Assembly (NCBI RefSeq): GCF_900091725.1
Contig: NZ_FMBW01000052.1
Span: 1 to 64,000 of the forward strand
Origin: Streptomyces sp. DvalAA-43
GTDB taxonomy: Bacteria; Actinomycetota; Actinomycetes; Streptomycetales; Streptomycetaceae
Length of the DNA: 64,000 nucleotides
Direction: 5' to 3'
The notes beneath the pieces were generated by a model. It saw only the letters and a list, made by a program, of their open reading frames with translations, was not told the origin of the DNA and did not search any database. The stretch's first letter is position 1. The number at the start of each line of letters is the position of its first letter. The translations under genes were made by a program, and so were the position numbers. Of this stretch, positions 9,111-17,411 are shown one piece after another.

Positions 9111-9156
9111 GTCCCTGTCATGCGCTATCGGTAGTCCCCGTCATGCGCTGCCGGTG
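9111..9156. repeat. Tandem 23-bp direct duplication
   Basis: Two adjacent 23-base units (9111-9133 and 9134-9156) share GTCCC-GTCATGCGCT--CGGT with four differences. They lie between the HEAT gene start and the end of the ligD-type gene. Function is unknown; a tandem binding site or a replication-slippage duplication are both possible. Confidence 0.7.
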
Positions 9157-9190
9157 GATCGACGTGAAACGGTCCGTCACGGGGACGGAG

Positions 9191-9223
9191 CGCCAACAGG
9201 GCTGCCGCGCGGACCTGTTGGCG
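9191..9223 (-). terminator. Stem-loop after ligD-type gene
   Basis: CGCCAACAGG (9191-9200) pairs perfectly with CCTGTTGGCG (9214-9223) across a 13-base loop, directly after the stop codon on the minus strand. There is no T-tract, as is common in Streptomyces. Confidence 0.65.
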
Positions 9224-9225
9224 GC

Positions 9226-10122
9226 CTATCGCCCGTCCGGCAGGCGTCCCGCCCGGTCGGGATCGGCCAGCGGCCCGAGCAGATCCCCGTACCGCTCCAG
9301 CCGCGCCCCCATCCCGCCCGCCAGGAAGACCAGCTCCCCGGGGGTCCGGCACTCCTCGATCTCCGCCCAGGTCACGGGTGCGGAGACGGTCGGTTCGGGC
9401 CGGGCGCGCAGGGTGTAGGGGGTGGCGGTGGTCTTCGCCGCCGCGTTCTGGCTGAAATCGACGAACACCTTCCCCGGCCGCAGCGCCCGCTTCATCCGGT
9501 GCACGACCAGGTCCGGAAGGTCCTGCTCCGCCTGGACGGCCAGCCCCTTCGCGTACGCGGACACCCGATCGGCCGGGGTCGGCTCCAGCGGCACGAGCAG
9601 ATGCAGCCCCTTCGAGCCGGACGTCTTCCCATGGGCGCGCAGCCCGTCCGCCGCCAGCCGCTCGCGCAGCCACAGCGCCACCGCGCAGCACTCCACCACG
9701 GTCGCGGGCGCGCCCGGGTCCAGGTCGAACACCATCCGGTCGGCGATCCCGGGCGTACCGGCCCGCCACTGCGGGGTGTGGAACTCCACCACCAGATTGG
9801 CCGCCCACATCAGCGAGGCCAGATCCTGCACGACCACCTGCCTGGCCTTCTTGTCCTCCTGGTGCGGCACCGGGGTGGTCCGTACCCAGGACGGCGTACC
9901 CGGCGGCGGATTCTTGGTGAAGAAGCGCTGGCCGTCCGGACCGTCCGGGTAGCGCAGGAAGGACACCGGCCGGTCGTGCAGATGGGTGAGCAGTGGCCCC
10001 GCGACCGTGGCCGCGTAGTAGTGCAGCACCTCGCCCTTGGTGGTCCCGGTGGCCGGATACAGCACCTTGTCGAGATTGCTGAGCGCCAGCCGCCGCCCCT
10101 CCACCTCTGTGATCGGCGTCAT
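9226..10122 (-). CDS. ligD: LigD-type polymerase (end-joining primase-polymerase)
   Basis: Stand-alone LigD polymerase domain, 298 aa, of the archaeo-eukaryotic primase superfamily. It adds nucleotides to broken ends during Ku-dependent non-homologous end joining. The catalytic DxD is in VFDLDPG (about 145-151), followed by the nucleotide-binding SGSKGLH (about 182-188) and VDFSQNAAAKTT with the conserved metal-binding Asp. It lacks the ligase and phosphoesterase domains of mycobacterial LigD; in Streptomyces these are encoded separately. It is divergent from ku across only 61 bp, so the two are likely co-regulated. Confidence 0.95.
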   Translation of the reverse strand: MTPITEVEGRRLALSNLDKVLYPATGTTKGEVLHYYAATVAGPLLTHLHDRPVSFLRYPDGPDGQRFFTKNPPPGTPSWVRTTPVPHQEDKKARQVVVQDLASLMWAANLVVEFHTPQWRAGTPGIADRMVFDLDPGAPATVVECCAVALWLRERLAADGLRAHGKTSGSKGLHLLVPLEPTPADRVSAYAKGLAVQAEQDLPDLVVHRMKRALRPGKVFVDFSQNAAAKTTATPYTLRARPEPTVSAPVTWAEIEECRTPGELVFLAGGMGARLERYGDLLGPLADPDRAGRLPDGR

Positions 10123-10183
10123 ACGATAAGAATCACATGAAGTGCGGATCTATAGGTGTATACACGGACACAAGGGGTGAACG
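10123..10183. promoter_or_regulatory. ligD/ku divergent promoter region with palindrome
   Basis: This 61-bp gap must hold both promoters. It contains the perfect palindrome GTGTATACAC (10156-10165) overlapping AT-rich TATAGG/TATACA sequence that could serve as a -10 box for ku. The palindrome is a candidate operator controlling both genes. Confidence 0.45.
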
Positions 10184-11284
10184 GTGAGGTCCATATGGAA
10201 CGGCGCCATCTCCTTCGGGCTGGTCAGCATCCCCATCAAGCTGGTCAACGCCACCGAGAACCACTCGATCTCCTTCCGTCAGATCCACCTCGCGGACGGT
10301 GGCCGGATCCGCTACCGCAAGGTCTGCGAGCTCGACGGCGAGGAGGTCACCGCCGCCGAGATCGGGAAGGCGTACGAGGAGGCCGACGGCTCGATGATCC
10401 CCATCACCGACGAGGACCTCGGCTCGCTCCCGCTGCCCACGGCCAAGACGATCGAGATCGTGGCCTTCGTGCCGGCCGCGTCGATCGACCCGCTCCAGAT
10501 GGACGCGGCGTACTACCTCTCCGCCGACGGGGTCACCGCGGCCAAGCCGTACACCCTGCTCCGTGAGGCGCTGAAGCGGAGCCGGAAGGTCGCCGTGGCG
10601 AAGTACGCGCTGCGCGGCCGCGAGCGGCTCGGCATGCTGCGGGTGGTCGACGATGTGATCGCCATGCACGGCCTGCTGTGGCCGGACGAGATCCGCAGCC
10701 CCGAGGGCGTCGCCCCGGAGGCCGAGGTCACGGTACGCGACGCCGAACTCGACCTGGCCGACGCGCTGATGGACACCCTCGGCGAGGTCGACATGGATTC
10801 GCTCCACGACGACTACCGCGAGGCGGTCGAGGAACTCATCGCCGCGAAGGCGGAGGGCCGGACGCCGGAGCCGTCCCGGGCGGACGAATCCGGCGGCAAG
10901 GTCATCGATCTGATCGCGGCCCTGGAGAGCAGCGTCCGGGCGGCGAAGGAGGCCCGCGGCGAAGAGCCGGAGACCGGGGAGGAGCAGGCGGACCGGCCGG
11001 TGGCCAAGGTCACCTCCCTCGCCGGCCGCAAGAAGTCCGGCGGCACGGGGGCGAAGAAGAAGGCCACGGCGGCCGCCAAGAAGTCGGCCGCGGCCACCAA
11101 GAAGTCCGCGTCGGGCCGGGCGCCCGCCAAGAAGACCGCCGCGCGGTCGACGAAGGCGAAGAAGACGGCCGCTGGGACGGCCGCCGGGACCGGCGCCGGG
11201 ACGACGGCGAAGAAGACCGCCGCGAAGGCGGATTCCAAGCAGCCGGCGAAGAAGACGGCCTCCCGCAAGCGGGCCTCGGCCTGA
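10184..11284 (+). CDS. ku: Ku protein, DNA end-binding
   Basis: Bacterial Ku homodimer subunit, 366 aa. It threads onto double-strand break ends and recruits the LigD-type polymerase and ligase. The Ku core (about 1-255) begins with the typical MRSIWNGAISFGLVSIPIKLVNAT. From about 275 to the end is a histone-H1-like tail with many AKKTA/KKSAA motifs, the long basic extension common in Streptomyces Ku and expected to aid DNA binding. The start is GTG with AAGGGG upstream. The tail codes for low-complexity repeats, so copy number may vary between strains. Confidence 0.97.
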   Translation: MRSIWNGAISFGLVSIPIKLVNATENHSISFRQIHLADGGRIRYRKVCELDGEEVTAAEIGKAYEEADGSMIPITDEDLGSLPLPTAKTIEIVAFVPAASIDPLQMDAAYYLSADGVTAAKPYTLLREALKRSRKVAVAKYALRGRERLGMLRVVDDVIAMHGLLWPDEIRSPEGVAPEAEVTVRDAELDLADALMDTLGEVDMDSLHDDYREAVEELIAAKAEGRTPEPSRADESGGKVIDLIAALESSVRAAKEARGEEPETGEEQADRPVAKVTSLAGRKKSGGTGAKKKATAAAKKSAAATKKSASGRAPAKKTAARSTKAKKTAAGTAAGTGAGTTAKKTAAKADSKQPAKKTASRKRASA

Positions 11285-11394
11285 GGCGGGACGCCTTTTC
11301 CGCAGGCGCCCGCCCGGAAGGCGCGCACACGGCCGACGGGGCGATCGCGACGCGGGCCCCTGGCCGCGTCGGGTCCCCGGCGGTCGCGCGCACG

Positions 11395-11438
11395 GCCGAC
11401 GGCCGCCCCGGGGGCAGGGCCCCGGGACGGCCGTCGGC
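11395..11438. terminator. Bidirectional hairpin between ku and protease gene
   Basis: A long, nearly perfect inverted repeat: GCCGACGGCCG plus CCCGGG on the left and the complementary CCCGGG plus CGGCCGTCGGC on the right, around a short G/C loop. It lies between two convergent genes and would work in both directions. A partial extra copy of the ACGGCCGAC arm lies at about 11331-11339. Confidence 0.8.
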
Positions 11439-11461
11439 AGCGGAGCGGTGGAACCGGTGGC

Positions 11462-13423
11462 TCAGTGCCTGCGGAACGGGAAGCGGTACGAGTCCACGTA
11501 ACCGTTCGCCGGAGTCCCGACACCCGTCACGTCGTCGTACCCCTTGACCGCCTTGAGCGAGGCGTCCTTGCCGATGCTCCGCAGCGAGGTCAGCAGGCCG
11601 TCCGCCGCGTCCACGCCATTGGCGTAGTCGACCCGGACCACCGCGAGGTCGCGGTTCGGCCCCAGCGGGTGGTCGGTGACGTCGTGGTACGCCTTCGAGC
11701 CGTACCGGGAGTAGATCGCCGGGTTGGCGAATCCGATCGGCAGCCCGTGCCGGGCCTGCTGCGCGAGCGCCTGGACACCGGCGATGACCGGCGCGGCCAG
11801 CGACGTACCGCCGATGCGGTACTCGTCGTAACCGAGCGAACCGTCGGGCAGCGTCTGGGTCTGGCCGACCAGGAAGCCGGTGTTCGGGTCGGCGACGGCC
11901 GCGATGTCCGGGGCGGTGCGCATCCGCTGCTTGCCGTTGGCCCGCGCGAGCGAGTCGGGCACGATGCCGCGCTGGTAGAACGGCTGCTTCACGGACGAGC
12001 TGGTGCCGCCGCCCGCGCCGGAGGTGTACGCGCCCGGCAGGCCGTCCCAGCTCTTCCCGTCCTCGGAGAGGCTCGACTTGAGCGTGCCCCAGCCGGTCTC
12101 CCACTGGTACGTGTCGTGCTTGCCGACCGCCAGCGCGGTGCCGCCGACGGAGGTCACCCAGGCGGAGTTGGACGGAACGTCGATCTGCTTCGTGCCCGTC
12201 GACGCGACGTTGTCGCCGTCGTCGCCGGAGGAGAAGTAGAAGCCGATGCCCTCGATCGCACCCATCTTGAAGATCTGGTCGTACGCGGCCGCGATGTCCG
12301 GCGTCTCATTGGCCTCGACGTCGCCCCACGAGTTGGAGACGATGTCGGCGAGCCGGTGGTCGACGACCTTGTTCAGCGAGTCCAGCAGATCGGCGTCGTA
12401 GCAGGACGCGCCGCCCACGTACACGATGTCCGCGGCGGGGGCGACCGCGTGCACGGCCTCGACGTCGAGGGTCTCCTCGCCGTACCAGCCGGAGGCCCCG
12501 CACTCCTCGGTCCGCGTGTAGTCGTCCGGCAGCACCTGGCTGAGCTGCCCACGACGGTAGGGGGCGTCGCCGTTGCGCTTGGCGTACTCGGCGGCGTCCT
12601 TCGCGATGGTCGGCGAGGCGTACGCGTCGGTGATCGCGACGGTGACGCCCTTCCCGGTCCAGCGGCCCGCACCGTAGGCGGCGCGCAGCTGCTTGCCGGT
12701 GTACCCCTTGACGGCGTACGGCGCCTTCGCCCCGAAGGCGCTCGGCAGCGTCGAGGCGGTCTTCGACCCGTAGTACGAGGAGAAGGGGCCGGAGTTGCGG
12801 AACACCGCGTCCGGCGGCGGCAGCGTCTCGTCGTGGCTGGACTTGTGCGGCGCGTTGTCCAGGCCGGAGACGGCGAGGACGGCGTCGCTCAGCGCGGCGG
12901 GCACCGAGGCGGTGGTGGCGGGGGCGCGATAGGTACGGCTGCCCTTGCGGTAGTTGCGCAGCTGGGTGCCGAACGTCTTCTCGGCGGCGGCGACATCACC
13001 GGTGGCCGAGACGTAGTGCTGGTTGGTGCCGGTGACGGTCAGCCCGCTCGACTCCAGCCAGTGCGTGACCTGGTCGATCTGCTGCCGGGTCGCCCCGAAC
13101 CGGGCCTGCGCCTGCGCGGCGCTCAGATACTTCCCGTACGAGGCGGACTGCGGGTCGGACACGGCGGCGGCGTAGGCGGCCAGCCCCTTCGCGTCCCGTC
13201 CGGCCAGATGGACCCGGACGCTGACCCTGCCGCTGTCGGACGTGGCCCCCCGGTCCGCCCCGGCGGTCGCCCAGGCGGGCTTGGTGCCCTGTAGCGCGTT
13301 CCGTCCGCTCGGCGCGGAGTCGGCGCTGGCGTTCGGTGTCCCGAGGGCGAGCGCCCCGGCCAGCAGTGGCAGCGTCGCCGCCATGCTCAGCGCGGCACGG
13401 CTTCTCGCGCGGCTGATTCTCAT
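11462..13423 (-). CDS. Secreted S53 family serine-carboxyl protease (sedolisin)
   Basis: Secreted protease, 653 aa. A Sec-type signal peptide (about 1-35, ending ASA) is followed by a pro-kumamolisin activation domain (about 55-200) and the catalytic domain. The Glu/Asp pair lies in GEETLDVEAVHAVAP (near 313-317), the oxyanion Asp in SNSWGD, and the nucleophile Ser in IGGTSLAAP (near 537). Sedolisins cut proteins at acidic pH after self-removal of the propeptide. It stands alone between a terminator and a 212-bp upstream region. An extracellular nutrient-scavenging role is likely from family knowledge. Confidence 0.95.
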   Translation of the reverse strand: MRISRARSRAALSMAATLPLLAGALALGTPNASADSAPSGRNALQGTKPAWATAGADRGATSDSGRVSVRVHLAGRDAKGLAAYAAAVSDPQSASYGKYLSAAQAQARFGATRQQIDQVTHWLESSGLTVTGTNQHYVSATGDVAAAEKTFGTQLRNYRKGSRTYRAPATTASVPAALSDAVLAVSGLDNAPHKSSHDETLPPPDAVFRNSGPFSSYYGSKTASTLPSAFGAKAPYAVKGYTGKQLRAAYGAGRWTGKGVTVAITDAYASPTIAKDAAEYAKRNGDAPYRRGQLSQVLPDDYTRTEECGASGWYGEETLDVEAVHAVAPAADIVYVGGASCYDADLLDSLNKVVDHRLADIVSNSWGDVEANETPDIAAAYDQIFKMGAIEGIGFYFSSGDDGDNVASTGTKQIDVPSNSAWVTSVGGTALAVGKHDTYQWETGWGTLKSSLSEDGKSWDGLPGAYTSGAGGGTSSSVKQPFYQRGIVPDSLARANGKQRMRTAPDIAAVADPNTGFLVGQTQTLPDGSLGYDEYRIGGTSLAAPVIAGVQALAQQARHGLPIGFANPAIYSRYGSKAYHDVTDHPLGPNRDLAVVRVDYANGVDAADGLLTSLRSIGKDASLKAVKGYDDVTGVGTPANGYVDSYRFPFRRH

Positions 13424-13635
13424 ACAACCCCCTGCGATGTGGGTCTACGCGTGTGGACTACATGCACTGGATGATGTGCACATGTAATGCGCCACTCTGG
13501 CGAGGAACACCTCATGTAAGGGGCATGCACTGACCAAGAATCGACCAAGTGCGCGAGCCGACAGGGAGGTTCACGCCCTTTCCGTACGATTCCCCCTGCC
13601 GCCCCGCACTATTCCAGCAGTCTCCTGCCGAACCG

Positions 13636-15306
13636 TCAGGTGTGCGTGAGCGAGTCCGACGGCCCGACACCGAACGACGGTGAGCTGGTCACATACGTAC
13701 AGCCGGTGTACCGGTACCCGGGCTGGATCCTCGACCCGTCCGCATAGCTGCTGACCACCATGCTGGACGAGCCGCCCCGGTGCTTGTACAGGAAGTGGTA
13801 TTCGCCCGCGGGCAGCCACAGCGTCACGTGCGGATAGCTCTTCCCCGTGGCCTTGCAGGCGGACAGGGAGGCGGTCGGTCCGGAACGCGTCTCACAGCTG
13901 CCGCACCCCTTGATGGCGGTCTTGCCGGTGACCGGACCGGTGTAGAGGATCTCGACCCCGTCCGGGGCGTCGTTGCTGATGACGAGTTCCATCCGGACCC
14001 CGCCGGGGCCGACCGAGGGCGGCAGGTGCTTGCCGGCCGCCGCCCGGATGCCGGCGATCTCGGCGGCGATGGCGATGTCCCGGGCCCGCGCCCGGCGCCT
14101 GTCCTTCTTGTACGACGCGGCGAACTCCGCCAGCGTCAGCCGTGCCTGGTCGAACCTCTTGGCCTTGAACTGGGCGATCCCGCAGGCGTATCCGCCGTCC
14201 TGGATACCGCCGTCGGCCTTCGGGGCCAGCGCCGAGACGGACTTGTCCGGCAGCGCGAGGGCGGCCGTACGCAGCCGGCGCAGCGTGTCCCTGGCGGCGC
14301 AGGGGTCGCTTCCGCGCACGGCCCGGTTCTGCTCCGAGATCTTCCGGGAGACCGCGGGCCCCACCTTCCCGGCCTCCGCCGAGCCGGGGAACGTACGCAG
14401 CAACTCGGCGAGTTCGTCGCTCTCCCCGCCGTCCTTCGGCACGGCACCCAGCTTCGACACCCCGCACGCGTACAGCGAGGCGGCGAGCGGCCCGTCGGGA
14501 TAGCCGGCCAGATCGCCCAGCAGCTTCCGGTCGATCGACCGGGGCACGGTCCGCAGATAGGTCAGCGGCTCGATGGCCTCGCAGAGCTCCTTGCGCCGGT
14601 ACGGCGCCGAGACCGCCTCGTAGTACGCGTCGAGCCGCTTCGGCACCAGCTTCCCGGCGCGCGACCCGGCGTGCTCCTCCCCGAGGTCCCGGTAGACGGC
14701 GAGCGCCGCCTGATAGTCGCCCCGCGCCTCGGCGAAGGACTTGCCGGAGGCGGCCTCGACGCTCCGGTCGCCCCGGTCCAGCCGGTCGAGCAGCATCTGT
14801 TCCACGGCCTCGTCCCGCGCGGAGCCGTAGGCCACCACACCTCCCGCGGGCACCGCCAGCAGCACCAGCCCCGCCCCCGCCGCCACCACCGGCCGCCACG
14901 ACCCGCCGACCGCCCGCCGCCGCGCGACCCGCGCCCCGTCCACGGCCGCCAGGACCAGCGCGACGAGATACGCGACGACCACCCCACCGGCGGCCCCCTC
15001 GGGCTCCGCAGGCAGCACGGCCCACAGCAGCGCACCGGTCGCGACCCAGCACAACGCCACCCGCACCCAGCTCCGCATCAGCGCATAGCCGAGCCCGAAC
15101 CCGCTCAGATTGAGCAACGCCACGGCCACGGCCCGCAGCCCGCCACCGGGCGGTGGCGGCCCGACCACGGGCGGCTGCGCGGGTGGCGGCGGCGGAACGA
15201 AGCCGGGCGGCGGCGAAGCGGACCCGGGCGGTGGCTGCGAAGCGGACCCCGGCGGCGGTGAGGCGGAACCGGCCCCGCCATCAAAACTCTGATCGTCCCA
15301 ACTCAC
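13636..15306 (-). CDS. Large membrane protein of unknown function
   Basis: A 556-aa protein. The N-terminus is Pro/Gly/Ser-rich with repeats like GSASPPPGSASQPPP (about 12-50). Three or four hydrophobic segments follow (about 65-105, 115-135, 150-170), then an external region of about 390 aa. That region is Cys-containing and helix-rich with a repeated layout (length counters, YACG...AQFKAKRFDQA, resembling degenerate TPR units), and ends in a beta-rich domain (GPVTGKTAIKGCGSC ... VTLWLPAGEYHFLYK). The start is GTG at 15306 behind GGGGGG; longer versions cross non-coding sequence. I do not recognise the family. A membrane-tethered extracytoplasmic binding protein is the best description. Confidence 0.8.
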   Translation of the reverse strand: MSWDDQSFDGGAGSASPPPGSASQPPPGSASPPPGFVPPPPPAQPPVVGPPPPGGGLRAVAVALLNLSGFGLGYALMRSWVRVALCWVATGALLWAVLPAEPEGAAGGVVVAYLVALVLAAVDGARVARRRAVGGSWRPVVAAGAGLVLLAVPAGGVVAYGSARDEAVEQMLLDRLDRGDRSVEAASGKSFAEARGDYQAALAVYRDLGEEHAGSRAGKLVPKRLDAYYEAVSAPYRRKELCEAIEPLTYLRTVPRSIDRKLLGDLAGYPDGPLAASLYACGVSKLGAVPKDGGESDELAELLRTFPGSAEAGKVGPAVSRKISEQNRAVRGSDPCAARDTLRRLRTAALALPDKSVSALAPKADGGIQDGGYACGIAQFKAKRFDQARLTLAEFAASYKKDRRRARARDIAIAAEIAGIRAAAGKHLPPSVGPGGVRMELVISNDAPDGVEILYTGPVTGKTAIKGCGSCETRSGPTASLSACKATGKSYPHVTLWLPAGEYHFLYKHRGGSSSMVVSSYADGSRIQPGYRYTGCTYVTSSPSFGVGPSDSLTHT

Positions 15307-15526
15307 GTCGGCCCCCCAACGATTGAGCAAACCGGGCCTCGGATCGAACCCGGCCGGAACACCATCCACGACACCCCGAACAGTGTCAATCCGGGCGCAC
15401 TCCCGGGGCGCGGCGCCCCGCGCCCGAGACCGCGCGTGCTCCCCGGGCTCCCCCTCACGAACACCTGCCGGCACCTGCCGGGCGCCCCGAAACGCCGATT
15501 GATCACCGCCCGCACCGCTCCGCGCC

Positions 15527-15532
15527 TATGCT
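15527..15532 (+). promoter_or_regulatory. Candidate -10 element, leaderless gene
   Basis: TATGCT ends exactly 6 bases before the ATG at 15539, and there is no ribosome site. A TTGATC at 15499-15504 is too far (22 bp) to be a standard -35. Confidence 0.5.
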
Positions 15533-15538
15533 CGCCGG

Positions 15539-15916
15539 ATGGAGCAGAGCGAAGTGGTGAAGCGCGTGGTGGGCATCCTCACGGAGGCGGGCGAGATCCG
15601 TCGGCTGCTCGAAGAGAATGTCGACCGCGAGGACCTGGAGACCGACCCCAGTGTGGTGACCGTACTCCTCAACGAGACGATGCCCCGGATCTCCGTCCCC
15701 GAGGACGCCTCGATCGAAGAGGTCGCGACGCTCGTCGGCCGGGAGGTCGGCGGTGCGGTGGAGCAGCTCGTCGGCGCGTTCACCCTGGCCTTCGCGATGC
15801 TGGCCCAGGTGCACGACTCCGGGCAGACGGATGTGACCTCCGCCGATGTGCTCCAGGACCTGGCACTGCGGGCCGAACAGATCGGCTCCGACGGGCCGGA
15901 CGACGCGGGGGAGTAG
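15539..15916 (+). CDS. Small acidic protein of unknown function
   Basis: A 125-aa acidic, mainly helical protein (MEQSEVVKRVVGILTEAGEIRRLLEENV...), without signal, membrane segment or recognised motif. Codon bias is normal for the region. The ATG directly follows a TANNNT-N6 arrangement, so it is probably translated from a leaderless message. Family not recognised. It is convergent with the MFS gene downstream. Confidence 0.7.
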   Translation: MEQSEVVKRVVGILTEAGEIRRLLEENVDREDLETDPSVVTVLLNETMPRISVPEDASIEEVATLVGREVGGAVEQLVGAFTLAFAMLAQVHDSGQTDVTSADVLQDLALRAEQIGSDGPDDAGE

Positions 15917-15931
15917 TCCGTACGGAACGAG

Positions 15932-16006
15932 CCTCCCCGGGCCGGTGGCCGCCACGGGCCTCCCGCGCCGGTGGCCGCCCAGCGCTCCCCGGCCGGTGGC
16001 CACCGG
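15932..16006. repeat. Three about 27-bp GC-rich repeats, likely terminator
   Basis: Three successive units, each carrying CCGGTGGCC, at about 15932-15958, 15959-15984 and 15985-16006. The third unit contains a hairpin: GGCCGGTGGCC next to ACCGGCC. They lie between the convergent ends of the 15539 gene and the MFS gene, so a bidirectional terminator array is the simplest reading. Confidence 0.65.
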
Positions 16007-16007
16007 C

Positions 16008-17408
16008 CTACGGCTCGGTGACACCCGGGCGGGAACCGGGGCCCGGCGCCCCCTTGTCCGCCCGCCGCAGCAGGACGACCGCCGCCACCGCCGCGGCGAG
16101 CGCGACCAGTGCCGCGACGGCGCCGACCTCGCCGACCGCTGTCGTGTACTCCCGGCGCCCGGGGGCGGAGAGGCCGATGAGCAGCCCGCCGCACACCGCG
16201 GTGCCCAGCGCGAGACCCACCTGGCGGGCGGTGTTGGCCACGGCCGCGGCCGTGCCCGCGCGGGGCGGGTCGGCGTCCCGCATGGCCGCGGACGGAAGCA
16301 CCGGCGACACCATGCCCGCACCGATCCCGGTCAGCAGCAGTGACGGTACGAGCGCCGCCGGCCCGTAGGAGACGCCCAGCAGCGCGAAGCCCGCACACCC
16401 CGCGGCGCAGAGCGCGGTGCCGACGCCCAGCGGTATCCACAGCCGTACGCGCTGGAGCACCGCCCCGCACGTGGCGGAGACGACGAAGAAGACCGCGGGC
16501 TGGAGGGCCAGCAGCAGCGAGGTGTCTACCGCGTCCAGGCCCGCACCGTCCTGGAACCACGACGACATCACCGTCAGCGGCCCGAACGCGGCGAAGTAGT
16601 AGCCGAACGCCACCGCGACCACGGCCAGGAACCTGGGGTGGCGGAAGAGCGCCGGATCGATGACGGGCTCCGGCGTACGGCGCTCGTACGCGACGAAGGC
16701 GAGCACCGCCACGGCCGCCACGAGGGCGGCGAGTCCCGGGCCCGCCCCCGCCCCGTGCTCGCCGAAGAGGAGCGAGCCGACGACCAGGGCGGCGATGGCC
16801 GCACTCAGCAGGACCGACCCCGCCACGTCCATCCGTCCGGCCCCGCGCTTCGGATCACGGGGCAGGAACACGAAGGCGAGCACCAGCCCGGCCGCCCCCA
16901 CCGGCACGGCGAGCAGGAAGATCCAGCGCCAGCCCAGCGCCTCGGCGAGCAGTCCGCCGCAGACATTGCCGACGGCGGCGGCCAGCCCGGCCACGGCGCC
17001 CCAGACGGCGAAGGCCCGGTGCTGTTCCCGGCCGTGGTACGACGCCCTGATGAGCGGCAGCGTGGTCGCGAACATGGCGGCCCCGCCGACCCCCTGCGCA
17101 CCCCGGAACGCGATGAGCTCCCGCACCCCGGGCGCCAGCCCGCAGGCCAGCGAGGCCAGCGTGAAGAGCCCGAATCCGGCCAGGAAGACCTTGCGCCGGC
17201 CGAGCGCGTCGCCCACCGCGCCGCAGACGATGAGGAGCGCCGCGAGCGCGAGCGTGTAGAGGTCCACGACCCACTGCAACGCCGCGAAATCGGTGTGCAG
17301 ATCAGTGGCGATCGCCGGGATGGCCACGGTCACGACCGTGGCGTACGCGAGCAGCAGAAAGGTGGCCGTGCAGGCGACGACCAGGGGAGCGAAGTGACGC
17401 GGTCTCAC
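16008..17408 (-). CDS. MFS transporter, DHA2-like drug/siderophore exporter
   Basis: A 466-aa polytopic protein with about 14 membrane segments. It has the MFS motif A-like GDALGRRKVFLAGF (about 64-77) and motif C-like GNVCGGLLAEALGWRWIFLLAVPVG (about 147-171), as in DHA2 proton-driven exporters such as those for drugs and siderophores. The GTG start at 17408 has a GGAGGA site inside the end of the ABC ATPase gene, from which it is separated by 3 bp. It therefore shares a message with that gene. Its place beside an AraC/PchR-like regulator and an iron-box-like site suggests siderophore export, which is inference. Confidence 0.88.
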   Translation of the reverse strand: MRPRHFAPLVVACTATFLLLAYATVVTVAIPAIATDLHTDFAALQWVVDLYTLALAALLIVCGAVGDALGRRKVFLAGFGLFTLASLACGLAPGVRELIAFRGAQGVGGAAMFATTLPLIRASYHGREQHRAFAVWGAVAGLAAAVGNVCGGLLAEALGWRWIFLLAVPVGAAGLVLAFVFLPRDPKRGAGRMDVAGSVLLSAAIAALVVGSLLFGEHGAGAGPGLAALVAAVAVLAFVAYERRTPEPVIDPALFRHPRFLAVVAVAFGYYFAAFGPLTVMSSWFQDGAGLDAVDTSLLLALQPAVFFVVSATCGAVLQRVRLWIPLGVGTALCAAGCAGFALLGVSYGPAALVPSLLLTGIGAGMVSPVLPSAAMRDADPPRAGTAAAVANTARQVGLALGTAVCGGLLIGLSAPGRREYTTAVGEVGAVAALVALAAAVAAVVLLRRADKGAPGPGSRPGVTEP

Positions 17409-17411
17409 GGT

